64,000 nucleotides of DNA, taken from contig JAEOAD010000026.1 of the NCBI GenBank assembly GCA_036365145.1, forward strand, positions 1,902,501-1,966,500. Reading direction: 5' to 3'. The notes beneath the pieces are model-generated. The model was given only the letters and a program-made list of their open reading frames with translations. It searched no databases and had not been told where the DNA came from. The stretch comes from Orientallactaga sibirica (lineage: Eukaryota; Chordata; Mammalia; Rodentia; Dipodidae). The number at the start of each line of letters is the position of its first letter. The first letter of the stretch is position 1. A program made the translations under genes and the position numbers. Shown piece by piece: positions 11,001 through 21,200 of this stretch.

Positions 11001-14000
11001 GTCTGCAGAGTGGCCAGAGGCTGTCACCTAGGGATTTGCTTCCCAGCCCTTCCTGAGAACCAACCCCAAGGTGGGGTGGGGTGGGGGTGGGAGTAGGCTC
11101 AGATCCCCAACCTCACCACCCAAGGGCCTCTTGTCTACTTCATGGGAGAAGGCCAGCCCCACCTGTCATCCTCCCCCACCTCTAGGGTCCCTCACAGGTG
11201 CAGAGGCTTACGAAGAAGCGGCCAGAGTCAGCTCTGGCCTGGGCCAAGGTGCACGGGCAGTCAGGCAGCTCGGTCAGGAAGTTGGGCAGTTTATCCTCAA
11301 GTGCCTCCCAGGCCAGGCACTGTGCGCGGGCCCAGGCCACTGAATCTGCCCGGAAGTCATCGCCCAGATGCCAGGCCAGTGCGTGATCATTGGTCCAGAT
11401 GGCCAGCACATCTCTGCCACGGAGATGACAGACGAGCTAAGTGCTGGCCACCATGTCCCCAACCCCTGGCTGCCCCTCAGCCTAGGGTTCCCCACTGCCA
11501 GCAGCTCTGAAGCCTTCAAGCAGATAGCTCCACCCGCCCTCTGCCCAGGGCCCTCACTTCTCTCCTGCATAGTTCTTGCTGCTGATGATCCGCAGAGCGC
11601 CCACTCTCCACCTCTGGTGGGTGGGAGATGCAGGTTTTGGAGTGAAGGTGAAGAAACCGGAATTGGGTATATCTGTGGCCAGGGAGTACAGATAGGCCCA
11701 CTGCGCTGTCCAGTTTTCAGAGTAGGGCATCCCTGAGGGAGAAAAAGCCTTGCTCAGCCCCAGGAGCTCCCTGAGGACCCCTAGCTCCGGTTTCTGGCAC
11801 GGAGCGCCTGACAGATGGAAAAAAGAATGAACGAACGGAAAATGGTCCCCGTGAAAGGGTAGGCCTCCAGCAGGGTCGCTGGCTGTGTGACCTGTGGGAT
11901 CCCGGGCCATGTAAAACTCAGAGAAGATGGAGCAAAGTCAGCTGCTTATGTGTCCAAGGTTGATAGTACCCCAGTATGCCGGAAGTAATGACTTCCTTTC
12001 TTTTAGCTCCAAGACCAGCCCCTCCCCTCCCAATCCAAGCACAGAATGCCCTTCCTTGCTTCCTGCCTGCAAACCCCCTCTGTCACCCACACCTGGGAGT
12101 CCCTTTTCTTATGTCTGGGAACCCGGACATTCCCAATGCCTCCACCAAGCCCTCACCTGTCTCTTCATAGCCCCACAGCTCAATGGTGACAGCCGGGGTG
12201 GGCAGCATCGAGGTGTTCCAGGTGAGGCTGAGGTTCCCCGTGACGTCCGAGGTGCCGTAATATTGCCAGCGCGTCTCGTTCACCAGTTGGCCCTTTTCCA
12301 AGTCTGACACTTTGTAAGGGTGTGCTACATAGAGGTGATAAGTAGTGAGTGAAGGCCCGGATGGCCTACAGGAGGACACAGGGGCTCTGAGGGCTGTGAG
12401 GACCCCACCCCGGGACAAAACACTGAAGCATGTGGGTTGTGGTCTCCCTCAGACCCTCTTGGAAGAGGGCACCAAGGCCAGGAGAGGTGGACGCGGGGGG
12501 GGGGGGCGGTCTGGCCCTCAGCACTGCACCGAGGCAAACCCTGACCCACCTCACTAGGAAACCCCACAGCCCAAACTCCCTGTGGGCTTGGACTCCAATC
12601 TGGATACCAGGGGTGGGGTAATGAACCAGCCCAAAAGACTGGTTCTGCCAGAGCGGCAGGTAGGCGGAATGGATAAGGTCTTGTTGTGCATAGATCAACA
12701 CTAAGGAAAGTGCCATGGGCTTGGGCTTGGGTTGCGTGTGGGAACTAGGGCCCACGGAGGGTGGGGCGTGGGCCCACAGCCTAGACAGGACCTGTGGGAT
12801 GAGGGGCTCACCAGCTAGCCAGGTGCCTTTGTAAGGGAAGGAATGGCCATTGTCCATGGAGAGGGTGAAGGGGATACGGCCACTCTCGTAGAGCAAGGGG
12901 GACACACAGTGCACCTGCCTCATGAGGTCAACATAGCCACGGGTCTGGATGCTGTCCTTAAACCTGTGGGACAGAGATGGCAGGAGAGACTGGTCCACTG
13001 TGAGCTGGTGGTCCTAAAACCCCACACCACGAGCTCTTCAGGGAACAGGTCTAGTAAAATGTTTTTTTGTTTGTTTGTTTGTTTTTATTTGTTTGAGAGC
13101 AACAGACACACAGAGAGAGAATGGACACACTAGCGCTTCCAGCCACTGCAAACAAACTCCAGATGCAGGCGCTACCTTGTGCATCTGGTTTATGTGGGTA
13201 CTGGGGAATGGAGCTTTGAACCGGGGTCCTTAGGCGTCACAGGCAAGCGCTTAACCGCTAAGCCATCTCTCCAGCCCTAGTAAAATGTTTTTATCTTTGG
13301 TCCTAGGGTTCCAGCTTAACTCCTCGATGGGTCTTGGCTTCCCTCCATGTATGGAGGCTGGCCCAGCCTCTTAGGTCCCCTACCTGCAAATGACGCCATC
13401 ATTGACGTTGGGCCACTTCAGGTGCTGTACCACGAAGTCCTTACCACCCATCATGGAGCCCGAATAGGGTGAGACTTCCAGGCAGTAGTTCTGATAGTCG
13501 CTACAGCAAGTGCCAAGGCCCAAGCAGGTCGGGTGGCAGGAGCAGGACCCATCTCGCTCCCCACAACGCTGGGAGCAGCTCTCCTGGGCACCTGGAGAAG
13601 AAAACCTTGAGTTTTTTGGCCTTGGGCACATGCTGGGCTAATCATCCCGTATCAAGGGCCCATTCCTCCCGGGGTTCACAAGATCAGCACGTGCAGGAGG
13701 TGCTGGCTGCCAGATACACTCTGGGGCTTCACAGCTAGAAGACCCTCATTTGCTTAGGCTGGGGTCTGGGCATATATGGCCAGTAGGAGTCTAACTCGAT
13801 ATCTAGAAGGGACTGGTACTTGTGCTGGGCCTGCCCCATCTCATTCTGTCAAGGGCCAACAATTAAATCCCAAAGGGCCCCACCCTCCAAGATAACCAGG
13901 AGTGTTTCCTTTCTTTTTTTTAGGAGACAGAAGGACATGTCCAGTGAGGATTCCAGCAGTCGGCAGAAAGTAGTCAGGAGTGCACCACAGAAACTGTGAT

Positions 14001-15068
14001 ATCATGACCAAGCGTTCTTGTGTGGGCCGTGAAGACCTGTGGCAGGGCCCAATTTCAACCCTTTGTGCCCCACCCCCTTCCGACTCCCAGAGCTACAGGG
14101 TGAAAACTGAGTGGGGTGCAAGCACCTGGGCTAGATCATACCTCCCACCAGACCATCTCCAGCACCGTAAAATACCCTGGCCAGAAGCCAGGCATGGTGG
14201 CACACGCCTTTAATCCCAGCACTCAGGAGGCAGAGGTAGAAGGATCACCATGAGTTCAAGGCCACCCTGAGACTACATAGTGAATTCCAAGTCAGCCTGG
14301 ACTAGAGTGAGACCCTACTTCGAAAACAAAAACAAAAGACCCTGGCCAGACCTGGGTCTGAGCTACCGCCCTGCTTCACTAAGAGCTCAGGGCCTGTGTT
14401 CAGATGCAGCAATAAATATTTATTGTCCAAGGAGTGTGGAGGAAGAGGCTTCAAGATGCCATGAGATAAAAGTGGCAGGAGGGTGGTGATGCTGCCCTGC
14501 AGTGGAAGGTGGGGCGAGGCGGATGGCTGCGGGGTTGGTGACACCCAGCGCAACCTGGGCTTGGCCGTGGCTCTCTTTCTGCTAGATTTTCTTGGTTCAG
14601 TTTCGACCTGACGAAGACCAGCAACTGTGGCTGCACAGGATCCCCTCAATGTGGCAGGAGGCTGGAGGCTGGAGGATCCCCTATATGAGTTTATGCCCTC
14701 CATTGGTGCAGGCCAAGGGGCTCTTCTGGTACCCTACTTTTCTCCCAGGTCCCCATGGCCTTCTAGCCACCCAGTTAAAGTGCAGGATGGGCTTGGCTCT
14801 GATTTCCCATCTTTGCCAGAGGCCCCCTCCATCCCAGAGCCTCACAATTTCTTACCACCAACCCCCCAGGCAAGGCCACAGATGGTTCACCAGATGGACA
14901 GAAGCTGAGCCCAGAGGGATGTCCGCTTCAGGCCTGGCTAATCAGGCAGATGGACAAGAGACAGGGGGCCAGGAGGGTTTGGGAGGGCATACCTGCTATG
15001 GGCCTGGGCCCTGGGCCAGGGACTGTCGCCAGCAGCAGCAGGACCCAAGGCAGGAGGACCAGCTTCAT
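7965..15068 (-). CDS. SUSD2: SUSD2, sushi domain-containing protein 2 (whole gene, 14 coding exons)
   Basis: Type I membrane protein of the cell surface, known in other mammals as a tumour-associated adhesion protein and a marker of naive pluripotent and endometrial mesenchymal cells. The coding exons join by phase with GT/AG borders: 15068-14993, 13591-13384, 12963-12812, 12324-12157, 11732-11558, 11413-11212, 11002-10917, 10813-10551, 10452-10309, 10199-10041, 9072-8823, 8699-8433, 8328-8152 and 8074-7965. The total of 2437 bases is about 811 codons, close to human (about 822). Domain order: signal peptide (1-25), Cys-rich somatomedin-B (about 26-65), AMOP (about 270-440), vWD with GDPH (from about 445), CCP (about 717-775), transmembrane helix (about 779-801), basic tail. 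The start is the only ATG giving a hydrophobic leader. One extra base at 8923-8926 breaks the frame inside vWD. No poly(A) signal was found within about 700 bases downstream. Confidence 0.95.
8152..8328 (-). CDS. SUSD2: SUSD2 exon 13: sushi/CCP domain
   Basis: Encodes one CCP module: [36 protein letters not shown]. All four Cys and the Trp of the sushi fold are present. The acceptor is ACCTTAG|TGGT and the donor TCAG|GTGAGC. Confidence 0.95.
8433..8699 (-). CDS. SUSD2: SUSD2 exon 12
   Basis: Encodes [32 protein letters not shown] and VAATGS, ending RLRSLQP. It re-enters in the phase expected if exon 11 were 249 bases. The acceptor is CCCCAG|GGGC and the donor CCTG|GTGAGA. Confidence 0.93.
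8823..9072 (-). CDS. SUSD2: SUSD2 exon 11: vWD domain, frame broken by one extra base
   Basis: Begins [15 protein letters not shown] and runs through [15 protein letters not shown]. At the GGGG run (8923-8926) the frame changes. The original frame reaches TGA within five codons, whereas the frame offset by one base continues as [15 protein letters not shown], matching family members. Length is 250 bases; the flanking phases require 249. No splice signals could remove one base, so this is either a true +1 insertion or an assembly error. Confidence 0.88.
9421..9597 (-). mobile_element. B2-like SINE in SUSD2 intron 10
   Basis: Starts with (GTTT)n then a GA tract and AGCCACTGCAAATGAACTCC. The 5' head is degraded after GCAGGCAAATGCCTT. 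Confidence 0.8.
10041..10199 (-). CDS. SUSD2: SUSD2 exon 10: vWD domain
   Basis: Encodes [20 protein letters not shown] and [11 protein letters not shown], ending SWMDLKG. Translation is stop-free in the phase set by exon 9. The acceptor is CTCCCAG|GCAC and the donor AAGG|GTGAGT. Confidence 0.92.
10309..10452 (-). CDS. SUSD2: SUSD2 exon 9: vWD domain with GDPH site
   Basis: Encodes [14 protein letters not shown], the vWD start. GDPH is the Asp-Pro site at which SUSD2 and related mucins are known to be cleaved, leaving the halves disulfide-linked. The acceptor is CTCCCAG|CTTC and the donor AACG|GTGATT. Confidence 0.94.
10551..10813 (-). CDS. SUSD2: SUSD2 exon 8: end of AMOP domain
   Basis: Encodes [42 protein letters not shown] and the YRPPRL end of AMOP. 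The Cys pairs CC...CC are all present. The junction reads VQARYGSG, two residues shorter than the human VQASLRYGSG. Confidence 0.94.
10917..11002 (-). CDS. SUSD2: SUSD2 exon 7: AMOP domain
   Basis: Encodes [22 protein letters not shown]. It was found by homology and phase and is too short to stand out as an open frame. The acceptor is CTGCAG|ACCG and the donor CCAG|GTGAGC. Confidence 0.9.
11212..11413 (-). CDS. SUSD2: SUSD2 exon 6: start of AMOP domain
   Basis: Encodes [15 protein letters not shown], then the CLAWE, LPNFL and [18 protein letters not shown] motifs that begin the AMOP module, an extracellular adhesion domain also found in mucin-4 and ISM proteins. The donor is TTC|GTAAGC. Confidence 0.93.
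11558..11732 (-). CDS. SUSD2: SUSD2 exon 5
   Basis: Encodes [22 protein letters not shown] and [10 protein letters not shown], ending NYAGEK. The acceptor is CCCTCAG|GGATG. The donor GAA|GTGAGG leaves two bases of a Lys codon. Confidence 0.92.
12157..12324 (-). CDS. SUSD2: SUSD2 exon 4
   Basis: Encodes the conserved [12 protein letters not shown] and [11 protein letters not shown] segments. NET and NLS are candidate N-glycosylation sites. The acceptor is TATGTAG|CACAC and the donor GACAG|GTGAGG. Confidence 0.92.
12812..12963 (-). CDS. SUSD2: SUSD2 exon 3
   Basis: Encodes FKDSIQT through [12 protein letters not shown] to GTWLA, matching the segment after somatomedin-B in human SUSD2. The acceptor is CCCACAG|GTTT and the donor GCTG|GTGAGC. 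Confidence 0.92.
13056..13278 (-). mobile_element. B2-like SINE in SUSD2 intron 2
   Basis: (GTTT)n tail, then CACTGCAAACAAACTCCAGA to CGCTAAGCCATCTCTCCAGCC. TAGTAAAATGTTTTT is duplicated at both ends (13051 and 13279), a clear target-site duplication. Confidence 0.9.
13384..13591 (-). CDS. SUSD2: SUSD2 exon 2: somatomedin-B domain
   Basis: Eight closely spaced Cys residues from QESCSQRC to CCSDYQNYC form a somatomedin-B knot. The exon continues through [13 protein letters not shown] and ends in a split Arg codon (TTTGCAG|GTAG). The acceptor is TTCTCCAG|GTGCC. Confidence 0.93.
14184..14338 (+). mobile_element. B1-like SINE in SUSD2 intron 1
   Basis: GCCAGGCATGGTGGCACACG to CCTACTTCGAAAAC. 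CCCTGGCCAGA flanks it at 14171 and 14340, a target-site duplication. Confidence 0.88.
14993..15068 (-). CDS. SUSD2: SUSD2 coding exon 1: signal peptide
   Basis: Encodes Met-Lys followed by a Leu/Val-rich core and a Pro/Gly-rich end, a classical secretory leader. It ends CATAGCAG|GTATG, leaving one base of a split Gly codon. A long CCCT/AGGG tract (15181-15222) lies just upstream on the promoter side. Confidence 0.92.
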
Positions 15069-16280
15069 GGTAAGGCCAGTGTCTGTAGACAGCAGAAGAG
15101 CACGGTGGCTCTGAGGCTCACTCCCCGCTGGCCTGGCCCCGCCCGATGGCCCGCCCAGCGCTTTGCAGAGCCACCCCGCCCCTCCCTCCCTCCCTCCTTC
15201 CCTCCCTCCCTCCCTCCCTTCCAGTCCCCTTTCAAAGTCCACAGGTGCCTGGGTGGACCATCTGAGCCCCACCTGCCTGGTTAGCACATTCCTGTCCTGT
15301 CAGTGAGAGAAAAGGGTGGGTGGGTAGTGGTGGGGGGGGGCGGGTCTCAGCTCCGGGACCCTGGGGAAGGAGGCTGGAGTCTTCAGCAGCGGGACCTTTG
15401 GCACATGACTAACCGGATGTCTAAAGGCTGCAGCTCAGACCCTGGGTCCCAGCCCAGTCCAGCAGACGGGGCCTGCAGGGCGGGGCTTCTGCAGGGGATG
15501 GGATGCTGCAGGGTGGGTGAGGCGGCTGTGTTTGAAACTGACAGACTCCCAGCCCAAGTGCCCGCCGGGCAGATCTAGACCCGGCTTCCCGGAGGGAGGT
15601 GTTACTAAGCCTTCCTCTCGCCCAGGCAGACCAAGGAGGGAGCAGGCCAGGCGTGAGAGAGACTGGCTTGTCGGAGGCAGGCTCCTGAGACTCTCCGCCC
15701 AGGCAGAGGAGCCCATGGACGATGCCAGCCAGTCACCTCCCCGGTGCAGTCACTGGAAGTTTGCATAATCTCAGCGTTCCGCTCCCTCGTTCTGCAGGGG
15801 AGCACACGAGCCCCTTGGTGATCTGCAGGGGCCCAGTTAGGCCCTTGGTAGCTTCTGGGAGCCCCTGAAACTAGGGTGGGCCTGGGACTCTCACTCCAGG
15901 ATGAGGGGTGCAAGTTGTAGCCGTTCAGTGAGGCCATCTGGACTGTGACCCACCTCAGGTCCTGGCAGGTTCAGTCAGCCCCCATTGCTCTCTGGGTCCT
16001 GTCCCCTCTAGCTTAGTGTGTGATCTCTCAGAACCAGTCTAGGTTGTCAACCATTTGTGGGGTGTCCATGGTCCTACTAAGTGTCAGAGAAAGCCTATGG
16101 TGGGGGAGAGGGAGCAGAGCAGTTCCTAGGATAGCCTGATCCCCACTTTATCTGTACCCCACAGATATGGTAAAGTCTCCAAGGTCCTTACCTTCCATTG
16201 GGGAAAACGTTCCTTAAGCCACAGGTTCCCCTGTGGGTGGGTGCCCGTGAGAGTGCAAATGCATGGTCCCACAGACTCAG
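15069..16280. other. SUSD2 upstream region
   Basis: Holds the SUSD2 5' UTR and probable promoter. A CCCT/CCCTT tract (15180-15222) lies about 110-155 bases upstream of the ATG. No TATA box was obvious. CpG density is modest. Confidence 0.45.
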
Positions 16281-16284
16281 GTAT

Positions 16285-16590
16285 TTTATTAAAATTGAGT
16301 TTGCTTTTGGTTAGAGAAGCTTCTCAGATGGTGGTGACCTTGGGATGACTCCGAAGGCACCATGGTGCTGAGAAGAAGGGACAGAGGAGTCTCGGCACTG
16401 AAACATCTCTATCACACCTTCCAAGGCTCAGGGTCCATGGCTGGTGGAAGAGGTGGTGGAAAGAATGTAAGAGCCAAAGGAAGGATAGGACTGCTTACAA
16501 TGCAATCTTCCAGACAGAAAATGGCCTGGATACCCATGACCTCACAGTGCTTGGCACCACCTACACAAGACCCTCATAATAGGAGGGGGA
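16285..16590 (+). mobile_element. LINE-1 3' UTR fragment
   Basis: Aligns by eye to 3290-3565 with scattered mismatches, but lacks the purine-rich tail and poly(A), so it is truncated at both ends. It lies in the CABIN1-SUSD2 spacer. Confidence 0.65.
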
Positions 16591-16910
16591 AAACTGAGTT
16601 TGCAACTTCAACCCCCAGCAGGCAGATTCCTGGTGGGGGGGCAGTGTTATTGGAGGCAAATCTGAATTCCAGCCCAAAGATGTGGACAGCAGTTTGAGCT
16701 CGGGCTGTGCTTGCTTGTTTGCTCACTCCAGTTTTGCTGGCTGTTCGTTTTTTTTTCTTTTCTCTCTCTGCTTGGATCTGTGAAAGGGAGCCAGCTTCTT
16801 CCACCATTGGATAGAACTTCCCCTGGACGTGTAAGCTGAAATAAATCCCTCCCTCCCATACACTGGTTGGACGCTCATCCCAGCAATGTGAAGCTGACGA
16901 CGACACTGCC
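16591..16910 (+). mobile_element. LTR-like rodent repeat (MaLR-type, family uncertain)
   Basis: Shares GAGGCAAATCTGAATTCCAG, GGGAGCCAGCTTC, AAGCTGAAATAAATCC and CATCCCAGCAATGTGAAGCTGAC with the copy at 50126. The AATAAA-like signal followed by a conserved end resembles an ERVL-MaLR LTR. Confidence 0.5.
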
Positions 16911-17214
16911 CTCACTGGAGTCCTGTGACCTCATCCCAAGCCCAGTACTCACAGTGATCCCTACTGCCTGGGCAGGGCAGTGGCACTGGCTAACCCACTG
17001 CTGGCCCTGGTCTCTTGGTTCTGCAGCTGCAGGTCCAACAAGGATTCACTACATTGCCATGTCTCTAGTTGCAAATGGTTTGGCCTAGGGACCCAGAGTC
17101 GAGTAGTGCTTTCCCGGGAGTGGGGGAGTCATGTACCCAGCTGATGAAGAGCAAAGGGCAACAAAGAGGCACCCCACATCCATCCTGGCCCCAGACTCGG
17201 GGGGCACTTGGGGT

Positions 17215-17460
17215 GCTGAGGTACTGGAAGTGATAGTCACAAATCTCAGGGTGGTCCTGAAGTCACAGAGACCCTCCTCCGTCTGCCTCCAAGTGCTGGG
17301 ATTAAAGGCGTGCGCCACCACGTCAGGCTTAAAAATCTTCTTCGCCCATGTGGTGGTGCACGTCTGTAATCTTAGCTACGCAGGAGGTTGCCTGGGCTAT
17401 GCAGTAAGGCTCTCAACCTGCCCCACCACAGCAAAAACCTTCACTTCTGAACGAGAGGCC
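17215..17460. mobile_element. Two degraded B1-like copies in opposite orientation
   Basis: 17215-17330 reads as a reversed B1 (GTGCTGGGATTAAAGGCGTG). 17340-17455 reads forward (CATGTGGTGGTGCACGTCTG). Confidence 0.65.
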
Positions 17461-17826
17461 CAGATGTGTGTTTTGTGCTTGATTCCACAACTTGTGTAGC
17501 TAGTGCTGCGGGGGGTGGGGGGAGAATGGAGGTAAGCCCTTCCTTACCCCACAGGGCCTGGCTGCTGGTTCCTCAGGCACCTGTGCCCCCCTCCCCACCT
17601 GTACTCCAGGCTCTGGTATGCCCAGTTCCCTTTCACACCCAGTTTCAGCCTCATCCAGAGAGGTCTGCCCTCCACCCCTACCTTCAGACCCCCAGACTGA
17701 TGGTTCCCGAGGTGCCCAAGCAAGAAGTGCAGAAACTTCCGGGACAGTAATCCTCTTACAGAGCCTCCAGCCCCTGCCCCAAGCTCCCTCCGTGGTGAGC
17801 AAAGATGCAAAGACCATCGCTCAAAC

Positions 17827-17832
17827 TTTATT
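17827..17832 (-). terminator. CABIN1: CABIN1 poly(A) signal AATAAA
   Basis: AATAAA on the minus strand, 320 bases after the CABIN1 stop codon, followed by GT-rich sequence. It implies a 3' UTR of about 340 bases ending near 17810. Confidence 0.8.
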
Positions 17833-18151
17833 AGAAAAGAAAGCAAATAAAAAGGGTGAGGGATGAGCCAGGCCCTAGGAGAGAACTCCACCAGGACCCA
17901 GCAGAACCTGATTGCCCCAGTGCCAAACTGGACAGGGCTGGCTAGACTGGGCGTGGGCCTGCTAAAAAGTCAACATGTTATAGAAAAGGATGCCAGCTGT
18001 GCTGGGCAGACCATGTCCATTCCCCCTCTCACTGCCCTCTGGACTACCACGCTGTGGGTGGGGCAGGGTACTGTGAAGAGGGCTGGGTAGAGGGACACTC
18101 CAGGCCAGGCTGGTCCCAGGGATGAGATGGCGGGGCTCTGAATGGGCTTCT

Positions 18152-18295
18152 TCATATGTCCATATAGTCGTCGTCCTCATCCGTCTCACTCTCCAGGGAG
18201 GACTCCTGGCTGGATGTTTCCAGAACCTCCAGAGCCGGCTGACACAAGCTCTCCTTCCTCACATTGGCAGCCGATTGGGCAGAAAGGATAGCGGA
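18152..18295 (-). CDS. CABIN1: CABIN1 last coding exon, MEF2-binding end and acidic C-terminus
   Basis: 144 bases, 47 codons plus [23 protein letters not shown], then [20 protein letters not shown] and DDDYMDI. It completes the MEF2-binding helix begun in the previous exon. The acceptor is GTCTACAG|TCCG. Confidence 0.97.
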   Translation of the reverse strand, partial: SAILSAQSAANVRKESLCQPALEVLETSSQESSLESETDEDDDYMDI

Positions 18296-21200
18296 CTGTA
18301 GACAGGGCAGGATAGTGGTCAGGGGTACCCAGCCCTGTCCTGATCTTCTCAACCTTTATCCAAATTCCCACTCAGTGCCCCCAGCAATCAATCCCATCCC
18401 TCAATCAGGCCCCCAATAACCTGAGCCCCCTTCCCAGGCCGCCCGGTAACCTAAGCCCCTGCCCAGGCCCCTTGCTTGGTACCCATGGTCACCTTCAACT
18501 TCTGCTTGGTCTCCTCGGAGATACTGCCTTTGGGGGAAAGCAGGGTTGGAGTGGGCGGCGTGACGGTGATCTCGGGGGGGAACTTGGTAGTGGCCGAGGG
18601 GATCACTAGCTTTGGCATGTTGGGCAGCAGGCGAGACTTGACCTTGCTGGACTCAGCCTTGCTTGGATGGCTCTCGGGTGGCTGGGCACGTCCGCTGCTG
18701 GGGACCTTGCTGCTGCTGGCTGTTGGAGACCTTAGGGTTTGAGTTTCGTCCACAGCCTCCAGAGACTGCCTGTCCCTCCCCTGCTATGGACTCATTTCCT
18801 CTCTGGAAGGTAGAGGGGCCCAGACCATGAGTGCCTGGATCCATCTGTCCTGCCTGTGACTGTCAGGACCCCAGGACTCCACCCTGACAGCTGCTAGCTC
18901 AGTCCTGCAGACTCAACTCCAGAAGCACCCACGGGCACCCCAAGCTTTCCCACGGACTCCGAGAGCTCCTCAGGCACTGTGCTTGCATGCAGCCATTCTG
19001 GACACATGTTCTGTTGGGGCCCTTCCCAAGGGAGGACACTGAGGCTCAGAGCTGCTCTTGGACAGCTGTGGTCACCAAGCTGGCACCAGTGCGAGGACCA
19101 GTGATGGAACGTGTCGACCTGGAGCCTGGAGCCTGGATGCAGCAGGGGATCTGGGACCTGTCAGCCTCCAGGGAGCTGCATGAACTGGGAGCAACCGAGC
19201 TGTCCTGGCAGGGCTCCACATTCCTTCAGGCCCATAGCTTTAAAAGGAGTGGGAACTTATTCAAAGCCCCGCCTGGTCCTCGTGGACTGGTGCCAAGTCC
19301 TGCCTCTCTGCGTGGTCCCTGGGAGGCCCAGCTAGAAGAACTTCCTGAGGGGCCCGGCTGGGCAGGTTGTCTGGTGGGATATCAGGGAGGGACTAGGTCT
19401 GGGCTGTTTCCACTGCCCACACGGACATCTCCGTTACAGAGCTCAAGCTCCTCCCTGGTCATGCCTATCCCTCTCCTGCCCCAGCTGGACTCTGTCGTGC
19501 CATGAAGCCCAGGATGACTCTTGCCCTTGGTAGGATGCCTCTGTGGAGGTGGAGCAGAAAGAAGTCAGGTCCTGACAACGGTTCACACCAGAGTCCAGCC
19601 AGGGCTCTTCCCTCACTCTCCACACTGCCCTGCCTTTCCTCCACTGTCCACAGGGAAGCCCACCCTGGCTGCCGACTGGGCAGCATGGTGGAAGATGGCG
19701 CTGCGCTGCTGCGACCAACTTACCTTGGCTGCAGATGGACTCGGCGCCTGTCTGCGGGTCACACTCTGGCGTCCAGCGGTGTGGCTCAGCTGGGGGACCT
19801 GTGGGGGCTGCCTTCACCTGCTGACTACACCGTGGCTCCTGGGATGGCAATCTGGCACCCTCTGCCACTCCTGCCAGCTCTTCTCCCTCTATGGAGATAC
19901 AGACCAGCTATAGATGGCATACCCCACGGGCCAGGGCCCCCTTCCCAGGCACCTATCCATCTGTGCCAGGACCTGTGGGTCTAGGCTATGACCTGGGATA
20001 CTCAGCAGGTGAATATGATCAACATGAGGATCCTGGGTGCCGGTGGTTCTCTACCTCCATAGTTGGAGGTCCATGGGACAACTACGTGGAGGAGCCAGGG
20101 AGGGACTTTGAGGAAATTCCTCCCCCTCCAGTGGACAGCTGTATACCTGACAGAGTAGAACTGGAACTAAACAGCCTCCGGACCCACGTAAGACAACCAC
20201 ACGGCTGTGAGCGGGGGCTTACACGTGAGGGGAGCGCCTTGCTCCTCTGCTCACAGGAGTGCGATCAAGTGGAATCAGAACCAAGACCAAAGCTACTGAG
20301 ACCAAACACACAAGGGCGCTGAGCCCTTTTGTGCCCCCTCCATTTTTCGAGGTAGGGTCTCAGTGTAGCCCAGGCTGAGCTGGAACTCACTATGGAGTCT
20401 CAGGCTGGCCTTGAACTCACAGTGATCCTCCTACCTGTGCCTCCCCAGTGCTGGAATCAAAGGTGTGTGCCACCACGCCCAACTCACTGTACCCTCTTGA
20501 CAAGCCAAACCCCTCCATCCTAGGCACAAGGCAGGAGCTGGCACTGGCCAGTTAGGCCACTAAAGAGCCTGTGTCGTGGAAGCCCCGGAGGCCCAAGCGC
20601 CTCAGACTCTACTTCTTGCCTCCTGCGACAGTTCAGGCTCCTGGGTGGCTCCCTCCCTTCTACACACTCACACACACTGCCTGTCCGGCCCTCACTTCAT
20701 CCCCTAGGCTTCAGGCTCCTGGGTGGCTCCCTCCCTTCTACACACTCACACACACTGCCTGTCCAGCCCTCGCTTCATCCCCTAGGCTTCTTCCAGGAAT
20801 AGCCACCCCTTCTTCTAGCAGAAAAAGTTAGCTCCCTTTCTTGGCCAGTGGGAAAGCTCCTACGACAGCAGCAGAGGCCTCATGGCCACCCAGCTGCCCT
20901 GCCTAGGTCTCTGCAGAGCTGAGGGCTTCCTTTCCCTTCCCTTCTCCCTCCCCTCGTCTTTTTTAATTTAAATATATCATTTATATTATAACAGGTTATA
21001 CACTCCCATTACCCTGGGGTCCTCCTCAGCAGGGCAATGGTGGCATAAGGAAGGCCTCAGTCGACCCTATGGGGTGGCAGGGGACGGCACCCCTTCTTCT
21101 ACAAGTTCCCTGAGCCATGGCAGGCCTGCTGGTAGTGTTGAGTTCTCCGTAGTCTCTGCATTTCTGCTTTGATGAGTTTTGATTGATCACCATGTCTGTC

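Noticed and set aside
14592..15284. 230-codon plus-strand frame overlapping the SUSD2 start
   Set aside because: Lies opposite SUSD2 exon 1 and its promoter tract, with no family similarity.
19502..19984. Plus-strand open frames of 130-160 codons opposite the CABIN1 exon
   Set aside because: They are shadows of the minus-strand exon at 19724-19888, which fits the family sequence and phase.
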